Source: UMGS1484 sp045661365 (GTDB lineage: Bacteria > Bacillota > Clostridia > Oscillospirales > Acutalibacteraceae). From it: 15,815 nt of DNA. Both the position numbers and the translations under genes were made by a program. Below, piece after piece: positions 1 to 7,324 of this stretch; position 1 is the first letter of the stretch, and each line of letters opens with the position of its first letter. The DNA is taken from contig JAZRFL010000006.1 in NCBI GenBank assembly GCA_045661365.1, positions 1 to 15,815 of the forward strand, in the 5' to 3' direction. The notes under the pieces were generated by a model. The model was given only the letters and a program-made list of their open reading frames with translations. It had not been told where the DNA came from and did no database searches.

Positions 1-370
1 CGATTTTGATTGCTCTGTTCACAGCACTTTCGTCAATAACTGCCATGACTTCGTCAATGCTTCCCTTGATTGGTGTGGTGTCATGACAAAATTGGAACAG
101 GTCAGATGACTCCCAATTCATAATTTCATTCTTGCCTGAGAGAAAACCACAAATCAATTCTCTGTGTGGCAAAGTATCCAGCATTGTATTATAAGTTTGA
201 ATATCCATAGTAGACAATTCATCTAAAATTACAACCACATCGATGTCGCTTGTTTCTGTTGCTTCACCACGACCATAACTACCTTGCAAACCAACAAACC
301 ATACACGGTCACCAAAAGTCTCATTTAATGTCTGTAAAAAGTTTTTCATCCAAACTGTAATATCTATCAT
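1..370 (-). CDS. Nucleotidyltransferase-fold protein, 3' end cut off by the window
   Basis: The first 123 codons of a minus-strand gene are present; its 3' end lies outside the window. Start ATG at 368-370 is preceded by a good ribosome binding site (GGCGAGGTGA). Residues 30-44 carry the DNA polymerase beta-type nucleotidyltransferase signature: Gly30-Ser31 followed by Asp42-x-Asp44, as in aminoglycoside adenylyltransferases, MNT-type antitoxins and other small nucleotidyltransferases. The family transfers a nucleotide to a small molecule or protein; the substrate cannot be told from this part. The gene is monocistronic as far as visible, reads away from the housekeeping cluster and is AT-richer (about 38% GC over the first 240 bases by hand count, versus about 48% in nearby mazG), which suggests later acquisition. 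Its fold is well supported; its substrate is unknown. Confidence 0.75.
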   Translation of the reverse strand, partial: MIDITVWMKNFLQTLNETFGDRVWFVGLQGSYGRGEATETSDIDVVVILDELSTMDIQTYNTMLDTLPHRELICGFLSGKNEIMNWESSDLFQFCHDTTPIKGSIDEVMAVIDESAVNRAIKI

Positions 371-410
371 TTTAATCACCTCGCCAAATTCTTATTTATC
401 GGTTAGTTGT

Positions 411-419
411 ATTATAGCA
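411..419 (-). promoter_or_regulatory. Promoter -10 for the nucleotidyltransferase gene
   Basis: The minus strand reads TGCTATAAT, a perfect extended -10 box, about 45 bases before the start codon. The -35 position (TTTCTT at 17 bases) is poor, as is common with extended -10 promoters. Confidence 0.5.
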
Positions 420-448
420 CAACTTGACTAACAAAGAAAGAGAATATT

Positions 449-487
449 AAAAACACCCACAGTTCTTAAAAAACTACGGGTGTTTTT
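449..487. terminator. Bidirectional intrinsic terminator after rqcP
   Basis: AAAAACACCC (449-458) pairs with GGGTGTTTTT (478-487), with a second inner stem AGTT/AACT. A-rich and T-rich flanks make it T-tailed on both strands. It lies about 50 bases beyond the rqcP stop and closes the flippase-mazG-hup-rqcP cluster on the minus strand. Confidence 0.7.
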
Positions 488-539
488 GTGTCGTGTTGTA
501 CTGTCCTTAACTGTACGGCTCTTAGGCCACGGTCTTTTT

Positions 540-785
540 TTACCCTTCCACGATCTCGTACATGGTCTTGGCGTCCTCTTTCAGGGCGTGTTCGGTGACC
601 ACCGTAACACGAGCGGTAATGGGACGTTGACCCAAGGAAATGGTCAGCAAGTCCCCTACTTTGACGTCGTAAGAGGCGCGAGCCACTTTGCCGTTTACGG
701 TCACACGACCGGCATCGCAGGCTTCGTTGGCAACGGTGCGCCGTTTAATGATACGGGAAACTTTTAAATATTTATCTAAACGCAT
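540..785 (-). CDS. rqcP: RqcP / YabO, S4-domain ribosome quality control protein (HslR family)
   Basis: An 81-residue protein that is almost entirely one S4 RNA-binding domain (residues 1-60). It begins MRLDKYLKVSRIIKRR and keeps the Asp4 and Arg16 positions conserved in this family. In Bacillus, RqcP (YabO) acts with RqcH on obstructed 50S subunits, helping add C-terminal alanine tails to stalled chains. The start at 785 is chosen because AGGAG lies 8 bases upstream and the S4 domain begins directly there; the frame stays open further upstream only through the hup stop and a terminator hairpin. It follows mazG and hup in the order common in Clostridia. YabP, YabQ and DivIC genes, which often follow, are absent here. 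Confidence 0.88.
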   Translation of the reverse strand: MRLDKYLKVSRIIKRRTVANEACDAGRVTVNGKVARASYDVKVGDLLTISLGQRPITARVTVVTEHALKEDAKTMYEIVEG

Positions 786-813
786 GAGTTTGACTCCTCG
801 CATAAAAATTTCA

Positions 814-842
814 AGAAAAAAACGGGGGCGATTTCGCCCCCG
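814..842 (-). terminator. Intrinsic terminator between hup and rqcP
   Basis: Stem CGGGGGCG / CGCCCCCG (823-830 with 835-842) with a 4-base loop is followed on the minus strand by seven T residues. It starts 16 bases after the hup stop and ends about 30 bases before the rqcP start. It should stop most hup transcripts, so rqcP probably depends on read-through. Confidence 0.85.
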
Positions 843-858
843 AATAAATCGGACAATC

Positions 859-1134
859 TTATTTGTCCACAGCAACTTTCAAAGCTTTGCCGGCTTTGAA
901 AGCAGGTTGCTTAGAAGCAGGGATAGTAATGGTTTCTTTGGTGCGGGGGTTGCGGCCGGTTCTTTCGCCACGAACACGTACTTCAAAAGTACCAAAACCA
1001 ACCAATTGAACTTTTTCACCTTTTACCAATTCTTCGGTGATAGCTTCGATGACGGCAGCAACAGCTTTGTCAGCGTCTTTTTTGGAGATGCCGGCTTTTT
1101 CTGCTACGGCGGCTACCAATTCAGTCTTGTTCAT
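859..1134 (-). CDS. hup: HU family DNA-binding protein
   Basis: A 91-residue histone-like nucleoid protein that bends and compacts DNA as a dimer. Residues 1-45 form the helical dimerisation half (MNKTELVAAVAEKAG start). Residues 46-65 hold the HU signature with GFGTFEV and GRNPRT, including Pro63, the residue that intercalates into DNA at the tip of the beta arm. Length matches the usual 90-92 residues. The ATG at 1134 has AGGAGG-like GGAGG upstream. It lies 43 bases after mazG and is followed by a strong terminator, so it probably is the main endpoint of this transcript. A 5-bp hairpin (CGGTA/TACCG, 1171-1183) straddles the mazG stop just upstream. Family assignment is certain. Confidence 0.97.
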   Translation of the reverse strand: MNKTELVAAVAEKAGISKKDADKAVAAVIEAITEELVKGEKVQLVGFGTFEVRVRGERTGRNPRTKETITIPASKQPAFKAGKALKVAVDK

Positions 1135-1177
1135 TTCTCATTCCTCCATATTAAAATTTATTGATTTCAACGGTATG

Positions 1178-1972
1178 TTACCGAGAATTCCGAGCTTTTA
1201 CTTCGTCCCACAGTTTGTCCAACTCTTCTAACGTGGCAGATTGCATATTGATCCCACGCTCGTTGGCCAATTCTTCTACCCCGGCAAATCGACGAATAAA
1301 TTTGTCGGTAGCGGCTTGCAGAGCCTGCTCGCTGTCGATTTTTAAAAACCGTGACACGTTGACCACCGAAAACAACAGATCGCCCAATTCCTCCACCACG
1401 TGGTGTTCGTCTGCCCATGCGAGTTCACGCGCTTCTTCTCCGATTTTTTCCAAAGCACCCGACATTTCCGGCCAGTCAAAGCCTGCCTTGGCGGCACGCT
1501 TTTGCACCTTTTGGGCACGCATAAGAGCGGGAAACGCTTTTGGCACACTTTCCAACGTTTGAGTATAGGTTTCTTGTTGTTTGGTTTGGCGTTTGACCGC
1601 CTCCCAACTGTCCAGCGCTTGCTCGCCGTTGTTGGCGACTACGCTGCCGAACACGTGAGGATGGCGTTCCACCAATTTATAGCACACATCATGCACCACG
1701 TCGGAAAAGTCGAACCGATCTTCTTCTTTTTCCATTTCGGCATGCATAACGACCTGCAACAACACGTCACCCAATTCTTCCTTTAGGTTTTCGCTGTCGT
1801 TTTGGTCAATGGCATCAATCGCCTCGTAAACTTCTTCTAAAAAGTTGTTGCGAATGGAAGTATGGGTTTGTTCTCTGTCCCACGGGCAACCGTCCGGCCG
1901 GCGTAACAGATACACGATATGAAGCAGATCATCTACATTATATCTTTCTTTTCGATCAAAAGAAACCGCCAT
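1178..1972 (-). CDS. mazG: MazG, nucleoside triphosphate pyrophosphohydrolase
   Basis: A 264-residue protein, the length of stand-alone bacterial MazG. It hydrolyses NTPs and dNTPs to the monophosphate and pyrophosphate, removing damaged or surplus nucleotides. Two tandem MazG domains are visible. The first has the metal-binding EExxE plus ExxD set (E46, E47, E50, then E66, D69). The second repeats it (E179, E180, E183, then E194/E195, D198). Residues 26-32 (PDGCPWD) are the typical N-terminal motif. The Bacillus homologue YabN has an extra tetrapyrrole-methylase domain in front; that domain is missing here. Start ATG at 1972 with GGGAG upstream. It follows the flippase gene by 37 bases, with a possible promoter of its own overlapping the flippase stop. 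Confidence 0.95.
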   Translation of the reverse strand: MAVSFDRKERYNVDDLLHIVYLLRRPDGCPWDREQTHTSIRNNFLEEVYEAIDAIDQNDSENLKEELGDVLLQVVMHAEMEKEEDRFDFSDVVHDVCYKLVERHPHVFGSVVANNGEQALDSWEAVKRQTKQQETYTQTLESVPKAFPALMRAQKVQKRAAKAGFDWPEMSGALEKIGEEARELAWADEHHVVEELGDLLFSVVNVSRFLKIDSEQALQAATDKFIRRFAGVEELANERGINMQSATLEELDKLWDEVKARNSR

Positions 1973-2006
1973 TTTCCAAATCTCCCAAAAATTTGATACC
2001 TTACCT

Positions 2007-2035
2007 ATTTTACCCTATTGCGTGAAATTTTGCAA
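2007..2035 (-). promoter_or_regulatory. Possible internal promoter for mazG-hup
   Basis: On the minus strand TTGCAA (2030-2035), a 17-base spacer and TAAAAT (2007-2012) form a plausible sigma-A promoter. The -10 overlaps the flippase stop codon. It would allow mazG and hup to be transcribed independently of the flippase. Confidence 0.45.
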
Positions 2036-3746
2036 GTACTTTTGCGATTTTTTCTCCCTTTGGAAGCATTAAAACGTCATTTTTTGTAATAATTTTAAGC
2101 AAAAGCACCGCCACAAGGTAAATCACAGCCGCAACCGCAATGGAAATCAGGGTTGCCATGTTCATGGAAACGGCTCTGCCTGCCAATCCGTAAGCCGCCC
2201 AAGCCCCCAATCCACATAGGGCCGAAGCGATCAAAGGCTTGATCACCGCCGCCATAAAGTTGGGACGAATACCGGTATATTTGACCAGCGCAATATAATC
2301 TGCCACGCAAATAAAAAGGTAACAGGCAAAAGTACTGATTGCGGCGCCCACGATATTTACCCCTTGCTCCCCTACCAGCCAGAAGTTAAGACCGATCTTA
2401 ATGAGCGCACCGATCAGCATATTGATAACGGGAATTCGTTCTTTCCCGATGGCTTGCAACAGGTTGGTCATGGGCATAGACATAGCACCGAAAATTACCG
2501 CAAAGCCCAACACGGTCAAGGGTGCCGCCGAAATAGCCGCACCAATGGGTTCAGCGGGATACAACAAATGCAAAATTCCTTCGCTGATTGCCGCAATGCC
2601 GAAGCCTGCGGGCATGGCAAGCAAAGAGGTAATACGAACCACCGATTCCATGGTTTGTTTGGTTTCTTGTCGGTTCCCCGAGGAAAAAGCGGTGGTCATA
2701 ACCGGTAAGGCGCTGACACCAATCACCGAGGTAATGGTGGGCAACAAGCTGTAAATGGAAAAGGCAAAGCCTTTGTAGCAACCGTATAAATAATTGGGAA
2801 TCTTGCTTTTGATGGTGTCGACCATCACCTCAGGCGCTACCTTTTCTGCCACGCACTGTGCCTCCAAATCGCTCCACATACCGGCAAAATTGGTTTTGAA
2901 AAACTCGGGGTCGGCTTGTACTGCATCGCTCAAGCGACGTTGCACCGTCATAACGTCGATCAATCCCGCAATTTGCGAAGCCAGCGAACCGATGATCACA
3001 GGCACAGCAATGACGATCAACGCCTTCATTGCTTTTTTGCGGCTGTCGGTAGGCGCACCGCACTTGACCATCATAGCGGGGGTAATACCATCTCCCAGTC
3101 GGTGGATACGAACACGAAGGTATATCGCACCCAACATAGTGCCCAGCATAATACCCGCAATTGCCGCCGCCGATTGATAATGAGGGCCATACCCCAATTT
3201 TGCTACGGCAAAAGCCAAGGCAAGCCCGATTACTACTTTTCCTGCGGCTTCAATCACTTGGGAAACCGCGGTGGGTGTCATGTTGCACATACCCTCGTAA
3301 TATCCACGATAGGTGGACATAATACAACAGAACAAAATACATGGGGCAATGACAATGATCCCCATCAACGCGCCGTTGTTGCCGCCAATGATACGCAAAT
3401 AAGGATATGCCGCAATTACCAAAACAGCGGTACCAACGATCCCGATGAGCCAAAACATACGCCGTGCCACCGACAAGATCTGTCGGGCATCGGCATAGTG
3501 TTCTTTGCCCATATAAGAAGCCACCATGCGACACACCGCTATGGGCATACCTGCAAGGGCAATGGAATACACAGGCAAATACAAATCGTATGCCGTTTGG
3601 AAATACCCCATTCCCTCAGGACCGATCAAGTTTCCCAGCGGAATTTTAAAAATAGCGCCCAACACCTTGACCAAAGCGGTGGCAATGACCAATACGGCGG
3701 CGCCCTCTAAAAAGCTTTGTTTTTTATTACGATTTTTGGTTTTCAA
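2010..3746 (-). CDS. SpoVB/YabM-type polysaccharide flippase (MATE/MurJ superfamily)
   Basis: An integral membrane protein of 578 residues from a TTG start at 3746. It belongs to the SpoVB / MurJ branch of the MOP exporter superfamily, which flips lipid-linked cell wall or polysaccharide precursors across the membrane. Recognisable features are the first helix (SFLEGAAVLVIATALVKVLG), the IGPEGMGYFQTAYDLY segment near residues 41-56 and about a dozen or more hydrophobic helices. There is no ATG near the expected N-terminus. TTG at 3744-3746 has GGGATG 7 bases upstream and places a short basic tail before helix 1. A frame extending to 3878 would run through the promoter and is rejected. Position before mazG matches yabM of Bacillus. 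The precise lipid substrate is unknown. Confidence 0.88.
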   Translation of the reverse strand: MKTKNRNKKQSFLEGAAVLVIATALVKVLGAIFKIPLGNLIGPEGMGYFQTAYDLYLPVYSIALAGMPIAVCRMVASYMGKEHYADARQILSVARRMFWLIGIVGTAVLVIAAYPYLRIIGGNNGALMGIIVIAPCILFCCIMSTYRGYYEGMCNMTPTAVSQVIEAAGKVVIGLALAFAVAKLGYGPHYQSAAAIAGIMLGTMLGAIYLRVRIHRLGDGITPAMMVKCGAPTDSRKKAMKALIVIAVPVIIGSLASQIAGLIDVMTVQRRLSDAVQADPEFFKTNFAGMWSDLEAQCVAEKVAPEVMVDTIKSKIPNYLYGCYKGFAFSIYSLLPTITSVIGVSALPVMTTAFSSGNRQETKQTMESVVRITSLLAMPAGFGIAAISEGILHLLYPAEPIGAAISAAPLTVLGFAVIFGAMSMPMTNLLQAIGKERIPVINMLIGALIKIGLNFWLVGEQGVNIVGAAISTFACYLFICVADYIALVKYTGIRPNFMAAVIKPLIASALCGLGAWAAYGLAGRAVSMNMATLISIAVAAVIYLVAVLLLKIITKNDVLMLPKGEKIAKVLAKFHAIG

Positions 3747-3818
3747 GTCAACACATCCCAATAAATGATAGTAATAGTATGACCGAATGTCGGAAAAAAT
3801 CCCAAACACACAAAAGTG

Positions 3819-3852
3819 ATTATAGTATACCACAATCCACAAACAAAAGCAA
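3819..3852 (-). promoter_or_regulatory. Promoter for the flippase-mazG-hup cluster
   Basis: The minus strand has TTGCTT (3847-3852), a 17-base spacer and TATACT (3824-3829), overlapping a second -10 TATAAT (3819-3824). Predicted leader is about 65 bases. The -35 abuts the terminator of the upstream URO-D gene. Confidence 0.65.
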
Positions 3853-3873
3853 CCCCTTGCACAGCAAAGGGTT
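3843..3873 (-). terminator. Intrinsic terminator after the URO-D family gene
   Basis: AACCCTTTGC / GCAAGGGGTT (3864-3873 with 3851-3860), a 10-bp stem with one A-C mismatch and a 3-base loop, followed on the minus strand by the T-rich GCTTTTGTTTG. It sits 17 bases after the URO-D family stop codon. Confidence 0.6.
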
Positions 3874-3889
3874 GCCAATCAAAGCAGAT

Positions 3890-4858
3890 TTATTTTACAG
3901 GGTAATTGCCTTCTTCTCGCCAGATTTGATTCATCATTTCATAACGGCGAAGGGGCATGCCGGTGTAAACACAGTTAGAAGTACAGAAGATATAGCCGGG
4001 GCCGCCTTCCATGCCTTCTCGCAGACTGCGGCGCACGTCGGCAATGACTTCTTCGTCGGTACCGGTTTGCAAAAGTCCACAGTTTACGTTGCCGCACAAA
4101 GCGACCTTGTCACCGTACAACCGCTTGACCTCGGAAAGGCTGACGCCACCTTGGGGGTCAAGAGAATGGAGTGCGTCGGGCTTGCATTGCACGATCTGGT
4201 CGATGATAGGCATAATGTTACCGTCGGAATGTTTAATGGTGTAAATGCCCATATCCCGATACCCTGCAATCAGTTTTTCAAGATACGGTGCCACGAATTC
4301 CGAAAATTGGGTGGGGCTTAAGAAGGGTCCCACGTTCAGGCAATAGTCGGCGCAAAGAGCCGCACCGTCGATCAGTTCGGGACGGTTGCCGAAGGCTTTT
4401 TCGTATTCTTCCAATTTCCGTTTTACCCGCTCGTCGGCTTCCGCTTGCATTTCTTCCGGCTCGTCGGCCATGCGATAGGTAAAATCCAACATATGGTTGC
4501 CGTCGGGTACTTCATAAGTAGCATCGCCATGGAGCATAAGGAAGTATTTGTTCCCCGAAAGTTCACGGATCTGTTCCAAAATGGGAATGGCACCCATGGG
4601 GCTTTCGTGGACAAAAATAGCATTGTGCTCGTATTTTTCGGCGGTCATTACGTACATTTCGGCAATGCTTTTATAATGAGCCGCTTGTTCTTCTTTGGAC
4701 ATTTGATTCCATTGACGGAACACCCGTTGGCTATGATGAACCACACCAAATGCTTCCATGGTAAGGAAGAACACCAATTCAAAGGTAGGCACACGACCGG
4801 TCAAAGGTTGCCGTTTTAATGCGGCAATAAACCGTTCACGAGGAGTCATTTCAGACAT
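3890..4858 (-). CDS. URO-D family protein, probable corrinoid-dependent methyltransferase type
   Basis: A 322-residue protein of the uroporphyrinogen decarboxylase (URO-D) superfamily fold. It opens with MTPRERFIAALKR, typical of the MtaA/CmuA-like branch. It lacks the N-terminal W-x-MRQAGR motif of true HemE, so heme synthesis is unlikely. The barrel motifs visible are DYCLNVGPFLSP (171-182), KHSDGN (209-214), CGNVN (255-259) and a cysteine pair C292/C296 in CTSNC. In MtaA-type enzymes zinc is held by H-x-C plus a later Cys; here the first pair is H210-S-D212, so the middle ligand would be Asp or absent. The likely role is methyl transfer to or from a corrinoid or thiol, but no corrinoid protein lies nearby. 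ATG at 4858 has AAGGAG 7 bases upstream, overlapping the glyQS stop; the two genes are 11 bases apart and co-transcribed. Confidence 0.8.
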   Translation of the reverse strand: MSEMTPRERFIAALKRQPLTGRVPTFELVFFLTMEAFGVVHHSQRVFRQWNQMSKEEQAAHYKSIAEMYVMTAEKYEHNAIFVHESPMGAIPILEQIRELSGNKYFLMLHGDATYEVPDGNHMLDFTYRMADEPEEMQAEADERVKRKLEEYEKAFGNRPELIDGAALCADYCLNVGPFLSPTQFSEFVAPYLEKLIAGYRDMGIYTIKHSDGNIMPIIDQIVQCKPDALHSLDPQGGVSLSEVKRLYGDKVALCGNVNCGLLQTGTDEEVIADVRRSLREGMEGGPGYIFCTSNCVYTGMPLRRYEMMNQIWREEGNYPVK

Positions 4859-4869
4859 GAGGATTCTCC

Positions 4870-6273
4870 TTAAAACTCTAATTTTTCGTTGATGTAAGCA
4901 ACCAGCGAATCAATGGGCAAACGGACTTGTTCCATGGTATCGCGGTCACGCACGGTGACACAACCGTCGGTTTCGGATTCAAAGTCGTAGGTAATGCAGA
5001 AGGGCGTACCGATCTCATCTTCACGGCGATAGCGCTTGCCGATAGAGCCTGCTTCGTCATAGTCCACCATAAAGTGTTTAGCAAGCATTTCGTAAACTTC
5101 CCCTGCTTTTTCGCCCAACTTTTTGGAGAGGGGCAATACGGCGCATTTGAAAGGAGCCAAAGCGGGATGGAAGTGCATAACCACACGGGTGTCGTTCTTT
5201 TCAGCGTCTACCACTTCTTCGTCATAGGCATCGCACAAGAAAGCAAGGAAAGAACGTTCCACGCCCAGGGAGGGTTCGATTACATAAGGAATATACCGTT
5301 CGTTCTTTTCTTGGTCGAAATAAGACAGATCTTTGCCCGAAGTGTTTTGATGTTGGGTCAAGTCATAGTCGGTACGGTCGGCAATGCCCCACAATTCGCC
5401 CCAACCAAAGGGGAACAAGAATTCGAAGTCGGTGGTGGCTTTGGAATAGAAGCACAGTTCTTCGGGGTCATGGTCACGCAGACGCAGGTGTTCTTCGTTC
5501 ATGCCCAGAGAAAGCAACCAATCGCGGCAGAAGGAACGCCAATAGGTGAACCACTCCAGGTCGGTGCCGGGTTGGCAGAAAAATTCCAGTTCCATTTGTT
5601 CGAATTCACGCACACGGAAAATGAAGTTACCGGGGGTGATTTCGTTACGGAAGGATTTACCGATTTGACCGATACCAAAAGGCATTTTTTTGCGGGTGGT
5701 ACGTTGCACGTTGGCAAAGTTAACAAAAATACCTTGTGCGGTTTCGGGACGAAGATATACGGTGTTTTTGGCATCTTCGGTAACCCCTTGGAAGGTTTTG
5801 AACATCAGATTAAACTGACGGATATCGGTAAAATTGTGTTTGCCGCAGGTGGGGCAAGGAATGTTATGTTCTTCAATGTAGTTTTTCATTTCCTCTTGGG
5901 TAAACGCGTCAATGGGTTTGTCCAAGGTGAGACCGTTTTCGGCAATATAATCTTCGATCAGTTTGTCGGCACGAAACCGTTCTTTGCATTCGCGGCAATC
6001 CATGAGGGGGTCAGAAAAGCCGCCCAAGTGACCCGAAGCCACCCAAGTTTGGGGATTCATTAAAATAGCGGCGTCCAAACCAACGTTATATTTGTTTTCT
6101 TGAACGAATTTTTTCCACCAAGCTTTTTTGATGTTGTTTTTCAGTTCCACACCCAAGGGGCCGTAGTCCCAGGTGTTGGCCAAACCGCCGTAGATTTCAC
6201 TACCGGCGAACACAAAGCCCCGCCCTTTGGCAAGAGCTACGATTTTTTCCATGGTTTTGTCTGCTTGATTCAT
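4870..6273 (-). CDS. glyQS: Glycyl-tRNA synthetase, homodimeric class II type
   Basis: A 467-residue enzyme that charges tRNA-Gly with glycine; this is the single-chain alpha2 type, not the two-subunit GlyQ/GlyS. Residues 20-45 hold the diagnostic FAGSEIYGGLANTWDYGPLG. A zinc-binding insert has cysteine pairs C93/C96 and C140/C143. Class II motif 2 lies at 208-230 (FRNEITPG then FEQMELEFF) and motif 3 at 334-345 (PSLGVERSFLAF). Residues about 370-467 form the anticodon-binding domain. ATG at 6273 is chosen because GGAGGG is 7 bases upstream; a GTG at 6288 would lie upstream of that site. The predicted leader is only about 35 bases, with no T-box. It leads a two-gene unit with the URO-D family gene. 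Confidence 0.97.
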   Translation of the reverse strand: MNQADKTMEKIVALAKGRGFVFAGSEIYGGLANTWDYGPLGVELKNNIKKAWWKKFVQENKYNVGLDAAILMNPQTWVASGHLGGFSDPLMDCRECKERFRADKLIEDYIAENGLTLDKPIDAFTQEEMKNYIEEHNIPCPTCGKHNFTDIRQFNLMFKTFQGVTEDAKNTVYLRPETAQGIFVNFANVQRTTRKKMPFGIGQIGKSFRNEITPGNFIFRVREFEQMELEFFCQPGTDLEWFTYWRSFCRDWLLSLGMNEEHLRLRDHDPEELCFYSKATTDFEFLFPFGWGELWGIADRTDYDLTQHQNTSGKDLSYFDQEKNERYIPYVIEPSLGVERSFLAFLCDAYDEEVVDAEKNDTRVVMHFHPALAPFKCAVLPLSKKLGEKAGEVYEMLAKHFMVDYDEAGSIGKRYRREDEIGTPFCITYDFESETDGCVTVRDRDTMEQVRLPIDSLVAYINEKLEF

Positions 6274-6315
6274 GGGTGAACCCTCCACATAGTAGATAAA
6301 ATAATATACACGAAT

Positions 6316-6343
6316 ATTTTACCACAAATTTTGGGAAATGCAA
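6316..6343 (-). promoter_or_regulatory. Promoter for glyQS
   Basis: Minus strand TTGCAT (6338-6343), 16-base spacer, TAAAAT (6316-6321) with an upstream TG (extended -10). The short leader before the ribosome binding site has no room for a T-box. Confidence 0.55.
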
Positions 6344-6381
6344 GAATTTTCACAAGAAAAACCAAGGTTTTTAGCTTTTTC

Positions 6382-6410
6382 TTGACATAGCTTCTTATGC
6401 TTGGTATACT
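6382..6410 (+). promoter_or_regulatory. Near-consensus promoter for the metallophosphoesterase gene
   Basis: Perfect -35 TTGACA (6382-6387), exact 17-base spacer, -10 TATACT (6405-6410). Transcription should begin near 6417, about 27 bases before the ATG. This is the best-matching promoter in the window. Confidence 0.85.
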
Positions 6411-6443
6411 GTGCATATCTTAAAGGACTTGGAGAAAAAAGCC

Positions 6444-7316
6444 ATGGCAACTACTGAATGGAATCCCACTCATTTGCAAAACAAATCTCGTTTGCGGATT
6501 TTGCTGACCTCGGACATGCACTGTACCGATCTTTACGGACGGGAATGGTACGGGTTAACCAACGAAGAACGAATGCAGCATTGGGTGGATGTGGTGCTAA
6601 AAGAACATTCCTCTGACCCCTTTGACGCAATTTTGATTCCCGGTGACATTTCGTTGGATTATCACGATAAAAAGACCCCCTACGACAAAGGCTTCAGCAC
6701 GGGACAACAATTCATAGAGCAATATCTTTCGCAACTGCCGCCCCTACCCCGTTTTATTTTGCCAGGTAACCACGAACAATTTACCGATGAGGATTGGCTG
6801 GCGCTTACGGGCAATCATAGGCAAGGGACTATGGTCTTGGGCAACAACACCTTTGTTATGCTTTCGAACTTTGCCGAGGATTTGGGGCACACCTATGACA
6901 GCTCCGACAAATACACCAAAGCCGACGTGGCGTACATTCGGTCGCAAATCGAAGCCCACCCCCAAAACAACGTATATTTGGTTTCTCATTATTTTAATTT
7001 GGAGCTGGACAGTGAAGAATTTCGCCGGTTACTCAAAACCGAATGCCGTATTAAGGGGTTGTTTATGGGGCACACCCACTTGAATCGAGTGTTGCCGTTG
7101 GGGGAAGAATACCGCAATTTGGTAATTGCTGAAACAGGCAACTTTTCTTACACCTTAGAACCCGATCTTGCCCGCGGATTTTGGGGATTTCGGGATTTGA
7201 TCATCACCCCCGACACCGCAATCAGCCATTATATTGTGGCAGAAAGCAATGCCATCATCGACGGCGAGCAGGTGCATTTCGAACGTACGGTGATAGACAC
7301 CACAAAACACGTATAA
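6444..7316 (+). CDS. Calcineurin-like metallophosphoesterase
   Basis: A 290-residue soluble protein with the complete set of dinuclear-metal phosphoesterase motifs in order: D24-x-H26 (SDMH), G67-D68, GNHE (N109, H110), H182 (SHYF) and GHTH (H210, H212). Such enzymes hydrolyse phosphomonoesters or phosphodiesters; the substrate (cyclic nucleotide, phospholipid, nucleotide or protein) is not evident. No signal peptide or membrane segment is seen, so it acts in the cytoplasm. ATG at 6444 has GGAG 9 bases upstream; a GTG at 6411 would sit at the predicted transcription start. It is transcribed alone, divergently from glyQS, from a near-consensus promoter and ends in its own terminator. The fold is certain; the biological role is open. 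Confidence 0.9.
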   Translation: MATTEWNPTHLQNKSRLRILLTSDMHCTDLYGREWYGLTNEERMQHWVDVVLKEHSSDPFDAILIPGDISLDYHDKKTPYDKGFSTGQQFIEQYLSQLPPLPRFILPGNHEQFTDEDWLALTGNHRQGTMVLGNNTFVMLSNFAEDLGHTYDSSDKYTKADVAYIRSQIEAHPQNNVYLVSHYFNLELDSEEFRRLLKTECRIKGLFMGHTHLNRVLPLGEEYRNLVIAETGNFSYTLEPDLARGFWGFRDLIITPDTAISHYIVAESNAIIDGEQVHFERTVIDTTKHV

Positions 7317-7324
7317 AACCAACA

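Noticed and set aside
2916..3710. Plus-strand open frame opposite the flippase gene
   Set aside because: It is His/Asn/Gln-rich, with no ribosome binding site noted, and is explained by the reverse complement of transmembrane codons.
3890..4858. Calling the URO-D family gene hemE
   Set aside because: The N-terminal W-x-MRQAGR region of true uroporphyrinogen decarboxylases is absent and the cysteine-rich C-terminal motifs fit the methyltransferase branch.
4927..6063. Long + strand open frame opposite glyQS
   Set aside because: It lies wholly antisense to an unambiguous glycyl-tRNA synthetase and has no recognisable domain; such frames arise from codon bias on the opposite strand.
6274..6345. 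T-box riboswitch in front of glyQS
   Set aside because: Glycyl-tRNA synthetase genes in Bacillota often have one, but the leader is only about 35 bases and no T-box sequence is visible.
6357..6372. AAAAAC/GTTTTT hairpin upstream of the metallophosphoesterase promoter
   Set aside because: Only a six-pair A/T-rich stem; too weak to call a terminator or operator.
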